Shown one piece after another: positions 1 to 8,813 of a stretch of DNA of 64,000 bases; the stretch's first letter is position 1; every line of letters starts with the position of its first letter. The notes under the pieces were generated by a model. That model was not told the DNA's origin, did no database searches, and saw nothing but the letters and a program-made list of their open reading frames with translations. A program made the translations under genes and the position numbers. The stretch comes from Candidatus Aminicenantota bacterium (lineage in GTDB: Bacteria; Acidobacteriota; Aminicenantia; JAMOAD01): assembly GCA_027061995.1 (NCBI GenBank), contig JAMOUT010000101.1:1-64000 (forward strand). The letters are read 5' to 3'.

Positions 1-152
1 TATTATCCGATAATAATTAACATAAAACATACTAATTCAAGTAAAATATAAGCAATAATAATAAATCAATATTGACAAGATAGGGGAAAAATTAGCACTA
101 ATGGTCCTTAATTATCTCTTTCATATATATTAACAATCTCATTCAAAACCAC

Positions 153-181
153 TTGACAATCATCTTTTCATCTCATATTAT
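153..181 (+). promoter_or_regulatory. Sigma-70 promoter of the NSS transporter
   Basis: TTGACA at 153-158 and TATTAT at 176-181 are separated by 17 bp. The predicted transcription start near 188 lies just before a GGAG ribosome site (189-192) and the ATG at 198. The in-frame TTG at 153 is therefore part of the -35 box, not a start codon. Confidence 0.75.
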
Positions 182-197
182 TCTATTTGGAGAAATC

Positions 198-1631
198 ATG
201 AGCAAAGACAAATTTTCAAGACTCGGTTTTATTATGGCTGCTCTCGGAATGGCCATAGGAACAGGCAATATATGGAGATTTCCGAGAGTCGTAAGTCAAA
301 ACGGAGGGGGAGCCTTTATAATCGCTTGGCTTGTTTTCCTTTTCACCTGGTCTATGCCGCTCATTATTATTGAATTTTCAATAGGAAACAGATTCCAAAA
401 AGGGATACTCAGCTCTTTTAAAGAGGGGATGGGGACCGAATACACTTGGATGGGCTCTTTCGTGGCACTTGTTTCAACAGCAATTCTTTTCTATTATGCT
501 GTTGTTACCGGCTGGTGCTTAAAATATTTATACGGCTCTATATTCAATTTCAAAGCTTTATCAAAACCCGAGCACTATTGGACAGGGTTTACAGCAAGCT
601 ATCAACCGGTTTTCTTTGATGCAATAGCTTTAATTCTCGGTGGTCTGGTAATAGCTTACGGTATTTCGGGTGGAATTGAAAAAGTAAATAAAATTTTAAT
701 ACCTTCCCTTTTTATTATTTTATTGATAGGTGTTGCAAGAGCAATTACACTCCCGGGAGGATTAAAAGGGTTAAATTTTCTTTTTAACCCCGATTTCTCA
801 AAATTAAAGGATTACAATGTTTGGCTACAAGCTCTTACACAATCCGCATGGTCAACAGGTGCGGGTTGGGGACTTATATTGACTTATGCAACCTATACGG
901 GGAAAAAAGATGATTCAATAGCTACTTCGGCAACAATCGGATTCGGTAATGATTCCGCCTCACTTCTTGCCGCAATGCTCGTTGTTCCCACCCTGTTTTA
1001 TGCTTTAAGGGGTAATGAAAAAAAGTTATTCGAGGTCTTGTCGAGCGGAAACCAAGGATTAACTTTCATTTCTGTCCCTTCACTTTTTCATAAGATACCT
1101 ATGGGGCAAACCGTGCTAATCCTTTTCTTTCTTGCTCTCTTTTTCGCAGCTTTCACATCTCTTCTCTCTCTTCTTGAACTTCCCACACGAATACTTATTG
1201 ACTCGGGTTTAAGCAGAAGAAAATCCATTTTTTTTATTGCTTTAATCTCTTTTGCTTTCGGGCTACCCTCGGCAATGTCCATGAAAATATTCAATAATCA
1301 GGATTTTACATGGAGCCTCGGTCTTATATTATCCGGATTCTTTTTCACCCTTTTTGTTATAAAATTCGGAGTTAAAAAATTCAGAAAAGAGATAATTGAA
1401 AAAAACAGCTCTATAAAGCTTAACATTGTTTTTGATATTATAGTTAAATACATCATACCTTTGGAATTCACTATTGTTATTTTCTGGTGGTTCTATAAAA
1501 GCCTGAAACTTGACAAATGGAACAATCTTCTCGGAGAATATAGTCTTTTCTCGATATTATCACAATGGGGGATTATTATTATAATCTTCATAATATTTAA
1601 TAAAATAATATCTAAAAAGGTGGCGAAATGA
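198..1631 (+). CDS. Sodium-dependent transporter, NSS (SLC6/LeuT) family
   Basis: A secondary transporter in the inner membrane that should import an amino acid with sodium ions. The N-terminal GNIWRFP motif (about residues 22-29) is the NSS signature that forms the Na+/substrate site in LeuT. About 11 hydrophobic helices follow over 477 residues, a normal family length. The ATG at 198 is chosen because GGAG lies 5 bases before it; the upstream in-frame TTG falls in the promoter. The stop codon overlaps the start of a 29-residue membrane peptide (ATGA), so the two are translationally coupled. The substrate cannot be read from the sequence; the presence of a MetS-like partner points to small neutral amino acids such as alanine or methionine, by inference only. 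Confidence 0.93.
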   Translation: MSKDKFSRLGFIMAALGMAIGTGNIWRFPRVVSQNGGGAFIIAWLVFLFTWSMPLIIIEFSIGNRFQKGILSSFKEGMGTEYTWMGSFVALVSTAILFYYAVVTGWCLKYLYGSIFNFKALSKPEHYWTGFTASYQPVFFDAIALILGGLVIAYGISGGIEKVNKILIPSLFIILLIGVARAITLPGGLKGLNFLFNPDFSKLKDYNVWLQALTQSAWSTGAGWGLILTYATYTGKKDDSIATSATIGFGNDSASLLAAMLVVPTLFYALRGNEKKLFEVLSSGNQGLTFISVPSLFHKIPMGQTVLILFFLALFFAAFTSLLSLLELPTRILIDSGLSRRKSIFFIALISFAFGLPSAMSMKIFNNQDFTWSLGLILSGFFFTLFVIKFGVKKFRKEIIEKNSSIKLNIVFDIIVKYIIPLEFTIVIFWWFYKSLKLDKWNNLLGEYSLFSILSQWGIIIIIFIIFNKIISKKVAK

Positions 1632-1717
1632 GTATCGGGTCGATTATTCTCATGGTTGTCTCTTTGACATTATGCATTGGTGGATTTATATATTTTATGA
1701 TAAGAAGCTTAAAATAG
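1628..1717 (+). CDS. MetS-like small subunit of the NSS transporter
   Basis: A 29-residue peptide beginning MSIGSIILM and ending with basic residues IRSLK. It is a single hydrophobic helix with short ends. It starts inside the stop codon of the NSS transporter (ATGA overlap), the usual arrangement for the short one-helix partner of bacterial NSS carriers (MetPS of Corynebacterium; the methionine/alanine importer small-subunit family). It is too short for most gene finders. The assignment rests on position, length, the MSI-G-I-I start and hydrophobicity; the role as an essential subunit is inferred from the family. Confidence 0.75.
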   Translation: MSIGSIILMVVSLTLCIGGFIYFMIRSLK

Positions 1718-1987
1718 ATACGGATACAATTTCATTTTTTTTTACAATCCCTTTTATTATTTTTTATCCGTTTTTTTATCATTCGTCACAAAACATCTAT
1801 TTTTTCTTGATTATCTTATCATCCTTTTTTTTATTTCCCCCATAATTATTAAAATTCATAATTAAATAACAATAAGATTAAAACTTCAAAGGTTTATTAA
1901 AAAATGGACACAAAAATAATATGGAGACTGCTTTGGCGGGTTATTCTTTCACATCAACCATTCATTTTTTCAGTATTTCATAATTTC
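1718..1987. other. Gene-free AT-rich spacer
   Basis: No open frame with a ribosome site, no RNA gene and no strong hairpin are visible in this stretch between the NSS gene pair and the promoter at 1988. Long T and A runs dominate. Confidence 0.5.
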
Positions 1988-2016
1988 TTGACTTTTATGT
2001 TAAATTGATATATATT
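1988..2016 (+). promoter_or_regulatory. Sigma-70 promoter of the exopolysaccharide operon
   Basis: TTGACT at 1988-1993 and TATATT at 2011-2016 with a 17 bp spacer. The expected start site near 2023 leaves about 40 bases of leader before the GTG start at 2064. No other promoter is obvious before 13430, because the five downstream genes overlap or are separated by 11 bp at most. Confidence 0.7.
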
Positions 2017-2063
2017 TTATTATTATGTTTATAACAAATACAACCTTTAAAAGAGGCTATTTT

Positions 2064-3716
2064 GTGAAAACAAAATTATTTTTTTCGTTTATTATATTAC
2101 TATTTTTATTTACACCTTTTATTTCGGCAAATCAAAGACACTCTTATAAACAATATTTTTTTCAATATCAAAATGGTGAAATTCTATATAAAGGGGTAAA
2201 ATATACGGATAATTCCGATAATTTTCTTAATAATGATAATGGAAAATTTATTTTAAAATTTTTTGATTGTAACATGATTCACTTAAAAACAATCACTATT
2301 GATGAGCCAGGAGTTATTCAAAGTGACAGAAGGAGTTTTAATCAAATAAAAGGATCCATTATAAAAAAGAACGGTTATACTTTTTCCATTACAATTTCAC
2401 GAAAATTCGATCCTGTTTATGTTAAATTTTTCAGAAAAGCTGATAATTGTGATACGAATTATTATCAGCAAAAAACAACTATCATCAATCAACAACCCGA
2501 AAAAGACAAACTATTGTTTATCAATCAAGTCAAATTAAACCCGAATAAAAAACATAAGAAATTATTTTCATCAATCAATGATGCAATAATTCTTTCTCAT
2601 TCAAAATTTATTGATAACGGACCTGATAAAAGAAGAACAGACATTGTTTTCATCCCTATAGATTATTATGATTATGAGATGGATTCTTTTCATAAAACAA
2701 TCCATAATATTTTATACAATGTTTGTTGGGGAGGATGGACTGATAAAAGAACATTTTTCGATGCTTCTCCTATCAAAGAATTTAAAAAGTTATTTAACTT
2801 TCATTATCTTGATATTATAAATTTTCCTTTGGATTGGAATAAACAGATTAATTGCACGGGGGATGATTGTAAAGAGTGGCTTGACAATTATGTTAAAAAT
2901 TACATAAACACGCCTCCCGATATATATGTTTTTATTACAAAATCATACCCTTGGAGTAGTTTAACCTCCTTTTGGTATATTATTTTAAGGAAAGATGCTT
3001 GTGGTAATACTCTTTTGAGAGCTCTCGCTCGTTCCATTCTCGGAGGGAGACTTTACAATGAGTTTGATGCGGAAGATAATTATGCCGATGGAAAAGCTCT
3101 TAATAAAATATCTGACAAAAATATAACCATTTATACGGAGAGAGAGAAAATACCTTGGAAACATTGGATATCTTCAACAACGCCTCTCCCTACTCCTAAC
3201 AATGTTCATTTTAAAAATTCTGTCGGTGCTTTTGAGGGAGGATATGATTACAAATACTATTATTACAGACCTCAAGAAAAATGTGTTCTTCACGGAGATC
3301 TATGGGATTTTTGTAAAGTTTGCAGAGAACACTTTACCATAACCCTCCTTAAGCATTGGATTCATCCCTTTATATCAGCCACAACAAATACTCCGACTTC
3401 TGACACACCGATAAATTCGGAAGATACCCCTATTTTAAGATTTTCAGTTACCATTGATGCCGGATTATTAGCTATGTTTGAGTCTGCTGAAATCGTATGG
3501 TTTATGGATGACAGAAAGATGAATAATTATGATGGAAAATCTTCCATAGAAATAATCACCTCTGACATTAAAGCTGGAAAACATATAGTCAAGGCTGCTA
3601 TAATAGGGCAAGTAAGAGGAACCGAAGGATTTATCAGAAAATATATTGACACAAATTTTTATTATTCTTTCAATGAATTTGAAATTTCAAAAGGGAGATA
3701 CAGAAGAGACAGATGA
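2064..3716 (+). CDS. Exported M64 (IgA peptidase-like) homologue with a degenerate active site
   Basis: About 550 residues with a signal peptide (KTKLFFSFIILLFLF, ending near ISA). The GTG at 2064 is chosen because AGAGG lies 7 bases before it and it opens the signal peptide; the upstream ATG at 2025 lies almost on the predicted transcription start. The middle resembles peptidase family M64: a strand-loop FIPIDYYDYE near the front, WKHWI near residue 365, then VGAFEGGYDY and YRPQEKC leading to FCKVCREH (about 415-422), where M64 enzymes have the matching EG-YRP-C-FC-C pattern. Where M64 enzymes carry the zinc site HExxH followed by DEY, this protein reads RALARSILGG then YNEF, so the ligands are missing. 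A C-terminal beta-rich domain follows (about 450-530). It is first in the polysaccharide operon and overlaps the next gene by ATGA. Probably a non-catalytic binding or scaffold protein; the family link is an inference from motifs. Confidence 0.6.
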   Translation: MKTKLFFSFIILLFLFTPFISANQRHSYKQYFFQYQNGEILYKGVKYTDNSDNFLNNDNGKFILKFFDCNMIHLKTITIDEPGVIQSDRRSFNQIKGSIIKKNGYTFSITISRKFDPVYVKFFRKADNCDTNYYQQKTTIINQQPEKDKLLFINQVKLNPNKKHKKLFSSINDAIILSHSKFIDNGPDKRRTDIVFIPIDYYDYEMDSFHKTIHNILYNVCWGGWTDKRTFFDASPIKEFKKLFNFHYLDIINFPLDWNKQINCTGDDCKEWLDNYVKNYINTPPDIYVFITKSYPWSSLTSFWYIILRKDACGNTLLRALARSILGGRLYNEFDAEDNYADGKALNKISDKNITIYTEREKIPWKHWISSTTPLPTPNNVHFKNSVGAFEGGYDYKYYYYRPQEKCVLHGDLWDFCKVCREHFTITLLKHWIHPFISATTNTPTSDTPINSEDTPILRFSVTIDAGLLAMFESAEIVWFMDDRKMNNYDGKSSIEIITSDIKAGKHIVKAAIIGQVRGTEGFIRKYIDTNFYYSFNEFEISKGRYRRDR

Positions 3717-4369
3717 AAAATTTAATAAGGTTAACTCTCATATTCTTTTTTATCTCAGTTTTCCTTTCTGCCGAAACAGATAATCCGTTTCTTTCGTTAA
3801 ATTTTAATCTCGGCTTTTCCTTTATAGGACAACGGGGAAATAATTCTGAATATATATCTTCCGTTAACCCTTTTCCTCTGACTCCCTCCCATTCGGTAAC
3901 ATCCGTAGGTGGTAATATCAATCTTAGATTAAGAAAAAAACTCATTCTGGGATTAAACATGGAATATTCAATGAATAAAAAACTTTCATTGATTGATCCT
4001 TCAGATCAAGATGAATTGGTTGTTGATTCAATTGATTTTTATAATTTTTTTATCGATTTAAAATATATGTTTAGTTTATTCAATCTTAATTCTTTTATTT
4101 CCTTTGGTGCCGGAAACAATATCACAAAAGGGTGTGATGAAACATGGGCAACAACAAAAAAAGGCTATAAAATTTTTCTTCCGGAAATTGATTCAAGAAC
4201 TTCTCCTATTATGGTAATAACAGCCGGTATAATTTTTCCTCTTTCGGATACTCTTAATATTTTCACCGATGCTTCCTCTTACTATTTAATAAATGAGAAA
4301 ATATCAATGTTCAGAATTTCGTTGGGATTATCCTTTACGATAATAGATGATGCCAGGGAACAAAAATGA
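3713..4369 (+). CDS. Small outer-membrane beta-barrel-like protein
   Basis: 218 residues with a signal peptide ending at about SAE-T (residue 20). The mature part is built of alternating polar/hydrophobic strands such as LSLNFNLGFSF, GGNINLRLRK and MFRISLGLSFTI, typical of 8-10-strand outer-membrane barrels. No family motif is recognised. It overlaps both neighbours by four bases (ATGA at each end), so it is translated with the M64-like protein and the glycosyltransferase, which suggests a role in the same envelope or polysaccharide export machine. Function unknown. Confidence 0.6.
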   Translation: MKNLIRLTLIFFFISVFLSAETDNPFLSLNFNLGFSFIGQRGNNSEYISSVNPFPLTPSHSVTSVGGNINLRLRKKLILGLNMEYSMNKKLSLIDPSDQDELVVDSIDFYNFFIDLKYMFSLFNLNSFISFGAGNNITKGCDETWATTKKGYKIFLPEIDSRTSPIMVITAGIIFPLSDTLNIFTDASSYYLINEKISMFRISLGLSFTIIDDAREQK

Positions 4370-6024
4370 ATCTTGAATCACCAAAATATCCCATTATCAA
4401 ACCTGACAGAAGACTTAGGGCAAGAGCAAGAAAAGATTATAAAGAGAGAAGGGAAACCATTAGATACAGATCCAGTTTTCCGGTTAAAATATACATAGGA
4501 AACGGGAAAAATAAAAAGGTCTATGATGCCGTTGCTTATGATATTTCAGACGGTGGAATGCTTATAGGTGGTATTAATATACCTGAAAATGAGAATAGAA
4601 TAAATATAAAATTCAGAATCCCTGACGGAACAATGCCCGAGCAATATTCTCAAGGAGTATTCAAACTAAAGGGAAAAATCAGAAGAAAAGACGGAGAGAA
4701 AAATATAGGTCTTGAATTCGATGAAAAACTATCAACTTCACTTTCAAAATCTGTTTGGCAATGGCTTAAAATAATAGCGCTTTTAACGATAATCTTCACC
4801 GTCGGTCTGTTTTTTGCCGTAAAATCCCAGAATGTATATTGGTTTTGGTTTAATGTTCCGATTTTCGTATATAGTCTTGCGGTCGGATCATATCTTCTTT
4901 CAAGATATCTTTTCGCTCTGTTTTACAAACCTCCCCAACCGAGAGAGGATGAATTACCAACTGTAACAGTTATAATTCCGGCTTACAATGAAGAAGAAGA
5001 GATAATGAGAACCATCAGACAAATTATGGAAAGCGAATACCCCGAGGATAAATTATCGGTTATCGCAATAAATGACGGAAGCGCTGATAATACACTTGAA
5101 ATGCTTTTAAAAGCAAAAGAGATATATCCAGATTTAATAGTTATAGATTTCGGAGAAAACAGAGGGAAAAGAGAAGCGATGGCCACCGGTGTCAGAATGG
5201 CAAAAAGTGAAATCGTTGTTTTTGTTGATTCTGACAGTTTTCTTTATCCCGATGCAATTAGGAATATTGTGGATGGTTTCACGGATGAAAAAGTAGCTGG
5301 TGTCTGCGGGCATTGTGATGTTGAAAATATATGGGCGAATACACTAACCAAAATGCAGGCTGTCAGATATTACATTAGTTTTATAATAATGAAAGCCGCT
5401 GAAAGTGTTTTTGACTCTGTTACCTGTTTATCCGGACCTCTTGCAGCATATAAAAAAAACATAGTTATGGAAGTTCTTGATGATTGGGAGCATCAAAAGG
5501 CTTTCGGTAATCAGGCAACATTCGGAGATGACAGAAGTCTTACAACTTTTCTTTTGAAAAAATATAAAGTTATATATGATTCACGAGCGATTACCACCAC
5601 AATCGTTCCGGAAAAATACAAACAATTTTTCAAACAACAAGCTCGTTGGAAAAGGTCATGGTTCAGAGAAAGCATGAGAGCTTCTTTGTTTATGTGGAAA
5701 AAACAACCTCTGATGGCATTATCTTTTTATCTCGGGTTCCTTCTTCCTCTTCTCGGACCTTTTGTTGTCGTCAGAGCGATGCTATGGGTCCCTATCATAG
5801 GACACGGAACCCCTTTTACATACCTTTTCGGGATAGTCCTTATGAGCGCTTTAATGTCAAGTGCATATCTATTTCTGCGTAAATCAAAATTATGGGTGTA
5901 TTCATTCACCTTTAATTTTTTTTATATGTTCGTCCTTATATGGCAACTTCCCTGGGCTGTTTTAACCTTCTGGACAAGTGGTTGGGGAACAAGAAAGAAA
6001 AAGAAAAAATTAGAGAGTTTTTAA
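4366..6024 (+). CDS. PilZ domain-GT2 processive glycosyltransferase (exopolysaccharide synthase)
   Basis: 552 residues. An N-terminal PilZ domain (about 25-130) carries both c-di-GMP motifs: RETIR (RxxxR) and DISDGG (DxSxxG). Two membrane helices (about 135-180) follow, then a GT2 catalytic domain with VTVIIPAYNEEEE (near 199), the DSD metal motif (near 287), GDDR (near 388) and QQARW (near 424), the last being the mark of processive synthases such as PgaC, NodC, hyaluronan and cellulose synthases. Three or more C-terminal helices form the translocation channel. The expected reaction is polymerisation of a UDP-sugar, plausibly UDP-GlcNAc, with export across the inner membrane. A PilZ domain in front of the synthase, rather than behind it as in BcsA, implies direct control by c-di-GMP. 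Starts by ATGA overlap with the upstream gene. Confidence 0.88.
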   Translation: MNLESPKYPIIKPDRRLRARARKDYKERRETIRYRSSFPVKIYIGNGKNKKVYDAVAYDISDGGMLIGGINIPENENRINIKFRIPDGTMPEQYSQGVFKLKGKIRRKDGEKNIGLEFDEKLSTSLSKSVWQWLKIIALLTIIFTVGLFFAVKSQNVYWFWFNVPIFVYSLAVGSYLLSRYLFALFYKPPQPREDELPTVTVIIPAYNEEEEIMRTIRQIMESEYPEDKLSVIAINDGSADNTLEMLLKAKEIYPDLIVIDFGENRGKREAMATGVRMAKSEIVVFVDSDSFLYPDAIRNIVDGFTDEKVAGVCGHCDVENIWANTLTKMQAVRYYISFIIMKAAESVFDSVTCLSGPLAAYKKNIVMEVLDDWEHQKAFGNQATFGDDRSLTTFLLKKYKVIYDSRAITTTIVPEKYKQFFKQQARWKRSWFRESMRASLFMWKKQPLMALSFYLGFLLPLLGPFVVVRAMLWVPIIGHGTPFTYLFGIVLMSALMSSAYLFLRKSKLWVYSFTFNFFYMFVLIWQLPWAVLTFWTSGWGTRKKKKKLESF

Positions 6025-8802
6025 ATGAAAAAAATCTTAGTTTGGCTACAGATAATTGCGGTAATTATCATTGTAGTTTTGGTTTTATATAAGCAATTCA
6101 AACCCATACCGGCACCCGACCATAACCCCTCTCTTTGGCGTTCGTGGGATGGTTTCCTCGCCATATCTTATTCCGGAATTTCAAATAAAAAAGGAAAGGG
6201 AAATATAAATCGAAAAAAACTTTATGAAGAATTAAAAGCATTGAAAGCAGCCGGTTATAAAACAATAAGTCCGAAAGATATAATTAATTTCCTTGATAAA
6301 AAACATGCTTTACCTAAAAAAGCTATTTTCATAATGTTTGAAGAAGACAGAAAAGAGAGTTATCTCTATGCAAGAGAGATGTTAAATAATCTCGGTTTCC
6401 TCGCAACAATGGCTGTCCCTACAACCCTTATTAAAAAAGGGGGAGTTTATCTTAAGGAATCCGAACTTAGAAAACTTGCTAAGGATCCCCATTGGTCACT
6501 TGCAAGCATGGGTGATAGAGCCATTATAGGTGTTCAAATTGATTCAAAAGGAACAATAGATCATTTTTTAAGTCACAGAGCTTATGTTAAGGATAGAATG
6601 GAGAATGATATTGAATTCAGAGCCCGTATCATTAAAGATTACAGTTTATCCAAATCTTACTTATCAAAAATCAGCGGAACCCCCGTTGAAACTTACTTAT
6701 ATCCATACTCTGATCCGGGAACAGGAAGAAACGCTGATCCTATTGCGGAAGAGCTTAATATAAGAGCCGTTAAGAATTTCTATAAACTTGCTTTTGTTAA
6801 TTCAAATAATCCCTTAAACGGACCGGAATCAAATCCTTATACTCTCAGCAGGCTTAGGATACCTCATACTTGGGATGTAAAAAAATTCATAACGGAACTT
6901 AATAATTTTTTGCCAAGAAAACAAATTGATAAGGAGATTGCCGGAGATAATCTTTGGATAAAAAACGGAATAATAAAGAGAGCGGGATATCTTCTCTACC
7001 CGAAATCAAATCTTTGGCTTAAAGGGAGCGATACATGGAATGATATAAAACTTTCCTTAAAAGTAACTCTTCTACCCGGAGCCAATTTTATTATTTTTAC
7101 AAGATACACTTCAAATGATTCATTTTTCTCCGTAGGACTTGATAATAGATTTATTTATGTTCGTGAGAAAATCAAAGATTCATACCAAACTCTTTTAAGA
7201 AAACCCATATCTTCTTCAGAAACAAATTTTCATAATATTAAAATAGTTTTAAAAGGTAATAGAGCCATGGTTTGGGATAATGGTGAACTTATTTCCAATC
7301 CCATTCCAATTTCTTCGGCAACAAATAGAGGCAGGATTGGTTTCCTTGCACAAAAAGCTCCGGTTAAACTCCTTGATTTTGAAGCAAGTAAATTGAATGA
7401 ATTATTTGTATTTTCAGATGACTATCAATCTTTATCCCGTCATTTAAAAGAAAAAGTAAGCACAATAATTCCATTATGGTATTCGGATAAAAAAACCTCT
7501 ATAACCAATAAAACTGATTCATCCCCCGAAAACAATATTAATTATAAAATATTCATAGGTTTGTATAATAAATCAATCGAAGCGGATGCTGTCATCAATT
7601 ATTTGCAAGGATTCTGGTTCAAGCCGAAAAAGCATGAATTATTCGATAAATTCGGGAATAAGATGACCGAAGTTTATCTTGGCCCCTTTTCCGAGATTAA
7701 TGTAGCTAAATTAAAATACGATAAATTAAAGAATATGGGGTATGAAATCCAATTAAAAAAAATATATATAAATAATAAAATTCAAAATAAGTCTCAAAAG
7801 AAAACCTCAAATACAGTAAAAAATATTTATTTTATCAATGTAGGTGAATATAATTCTTTAAAAGATTCTCAAAAATTATATAATAATCTTAAAACTTCAG
7901 GATTTTCAATAAAATTAAATAAATTAAATGATAATAATCATAAGATTCAACTTTTGCTCGGACCTTATGAAAATATAAATGATGCAAAAAAATTAATCAC
8001 TCTTTTGAAAAAAGATAAGGGGATAAAAGGAAAACTTATAATAAAGATTTCGGAAGAAAATATTATAAAAAAACAAGAAACTGATGCGATTGATAACGGG
8101 AAAACTTTGAAAAATAAAATAAACTCCTTCCCAATCTCTTTAAAAATCGGTGATTATACAAACCCGATAAATTCTTCGGCAATTTATGATTTACTTAAAA
8201 ACAGTGATTTTCCCGTCTATGAGCGAGAATATAATATTAACGAAACAAATAAGGTAATTGAAATTTTCGTAGGTCCCTATACCAATTATTCTTCAATAAA
8301 AAATGCAATCTCCGTTCTTAATAAAATGGGTTTTACCCCTTCGATTACAATGATTATTCTTGATGAAAACAAAAAGCTTAATCTTTTAAAAGCTGCCTCA
8401 GCAGGAATAATAACATCACCTATTATTAAAATAAACAGCAGATTAAATAAACAAGCCGCTGAACATCTTGTCAGATCTATTCTCGACGAACTCAATCCTC
8501 CCGCCGTCAAATTATTATTAACAAGTTTTACAATATACGGACTTAACAGTGAACTTCATAAAGCTTTTCATAAATTCGGATTCAAATTAATAAGAATCAT
8601 AACTCCTGAAATGGCGATTAAATTTGCAAAGGAAAATCAAAAACTTTATAATGATTTACTTCTAATTAAAGGTGATAAATCAAAGATAATAAGAGCCATA
8701 AACATTCTTTTAAAATCGGTTCCCAAGGAAAACATTATAGTAGATTCTAAATTAAAAGGGAAATCTTTCGTGGGGATAAAAAGGTTCATAAGTGTAAACT
8801 AA
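6025..8802 (+). CDS. Membrane-anchored PgaB-type pseudo-deacetylase with LamG-like domain and three SPOR-like repeats
   Basis: 925 residues, anchored by one N-terminal helix (about 4-24). Residues 30-290 resemble the NodB domain of PgaB-type poly-GlcNAc deacetylases: KAAGYKTISPKDI, GFLATMAVPT, the HWSLAS turn, FLSHRAYVKDR followed by EFRARI, and YLYPYSDPG. The catalytic DD pair is FEED (near 106) and the metal-binding HSxxH reads SMGDRA, so it is probably inactive. Residues about 300-455 look like a LamG/DUF1080 beta-sandwich. Three repeats of about 75 residues begin near 505, 600 and 702, each with an IGLYN, VGEYN or IGDYT opening and a closing LGPF, LGPY or VGPY, as in SPOR peptidoglycan-binding domains. 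The last 120 residues are unrecognised. It starts directly after the synthase stop codon and likely works in the periplasm on the nascent polymer. Confidence 0.65.
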   Translation: MKKILVWLQIIAVIIIVVLVLYKQFKPIPAPDHNPSLWRSWDGFLAISYSGISNKKGKGNINRKKLYEELKALKAAGYKTISPKDIINFLDKKHALPKKAIFIMFEEDRKESYLYAREMLNNLGFLATMAVPTTLIKKGGVYLKESELRKLAKDPHWSLASMGDRAIIGVQIDSKGTIDHFLSHRAYVKDRMENDIEFRARIIKDYSLSKSYLSKISGTPVETYLYPYSDPGTGRNADPIAEELNIRAVKNFYKLAFVNSNNPLNGPESNPYTLSRLRIPHTWDVKKFITELNNFLPRKQIDKEIAGDNLWIKNGIIKRAGYLLYPKSNLWLKGSDTWNDIKLSLKVTLLPGANFIIFTRYTSNDSFFSVGLDNRFIYVREKIKDSYQTLLRKPISSSETNFHNIKIVLKGNRAMVWDNGELISNPIPISSATNRGRIGFLAQKAPVKLLDFEASKLNELFVFSDDYQSLSRHLKEKVSTIIPLWYSDKKTSITNKTDSSPENNINYKIFIGLYNKSIEADAVINYLQGFWFKPKKHELFDKFGNKMTEVYLGPFSEINVAKLKYDKLKNMGYEIQLKKIYINNKIQNKSQKKTSNTVKNIYFINVGEYNSLKDSQKLYNNLKTSGFSIKLNKLNDNNHKIQLLLGPYENINDAKKLITLLKKDKGIKGKLIIKISEENIIKKQETDAIDNGKTLKNKINSFPISLKIGDYTNPINSSAIYDLLKNSDFPVYEREYNINETNKVIEIFVGPYTNYSSIKNAISVLNKMGFTPSITMIILDENKKLNLLKAASAGIITSPIIKINSRLNKQAAEHLVRSILDELNPPAVKLLLTSFTIYGLNSELHKAFHKFGFKLIRIITPEMAIKFAKENQKLYNDLLLIKGDKSKIIRAINILLKSVPKENIIVDSKLKGKSFVGIKRFISVN

Positions 8803-8813
8803 TGGAGTATTAA

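Noticed and set aside
72-77. TTGACA near the window start as another promoter
   Set aside because: No acceptable -10 box lies 15-19 bp downstream, while the box at 153 has a matching TATTAT.
153-197. N-terminal extension of the NSS transporter from a TTG at 153
   Set aside because: The TTG is part of a consensus TTGACA -35 box, the extension resembles no NSS protein, and the ATG at 198 has a well-placed GGAG.
2064-3716. Pseudogene call for the M64-like gene
   Set aside because: The frame is continuous over about 550 codons with signal peptide, ribosome site and promoter; only the catalytic site is changed.
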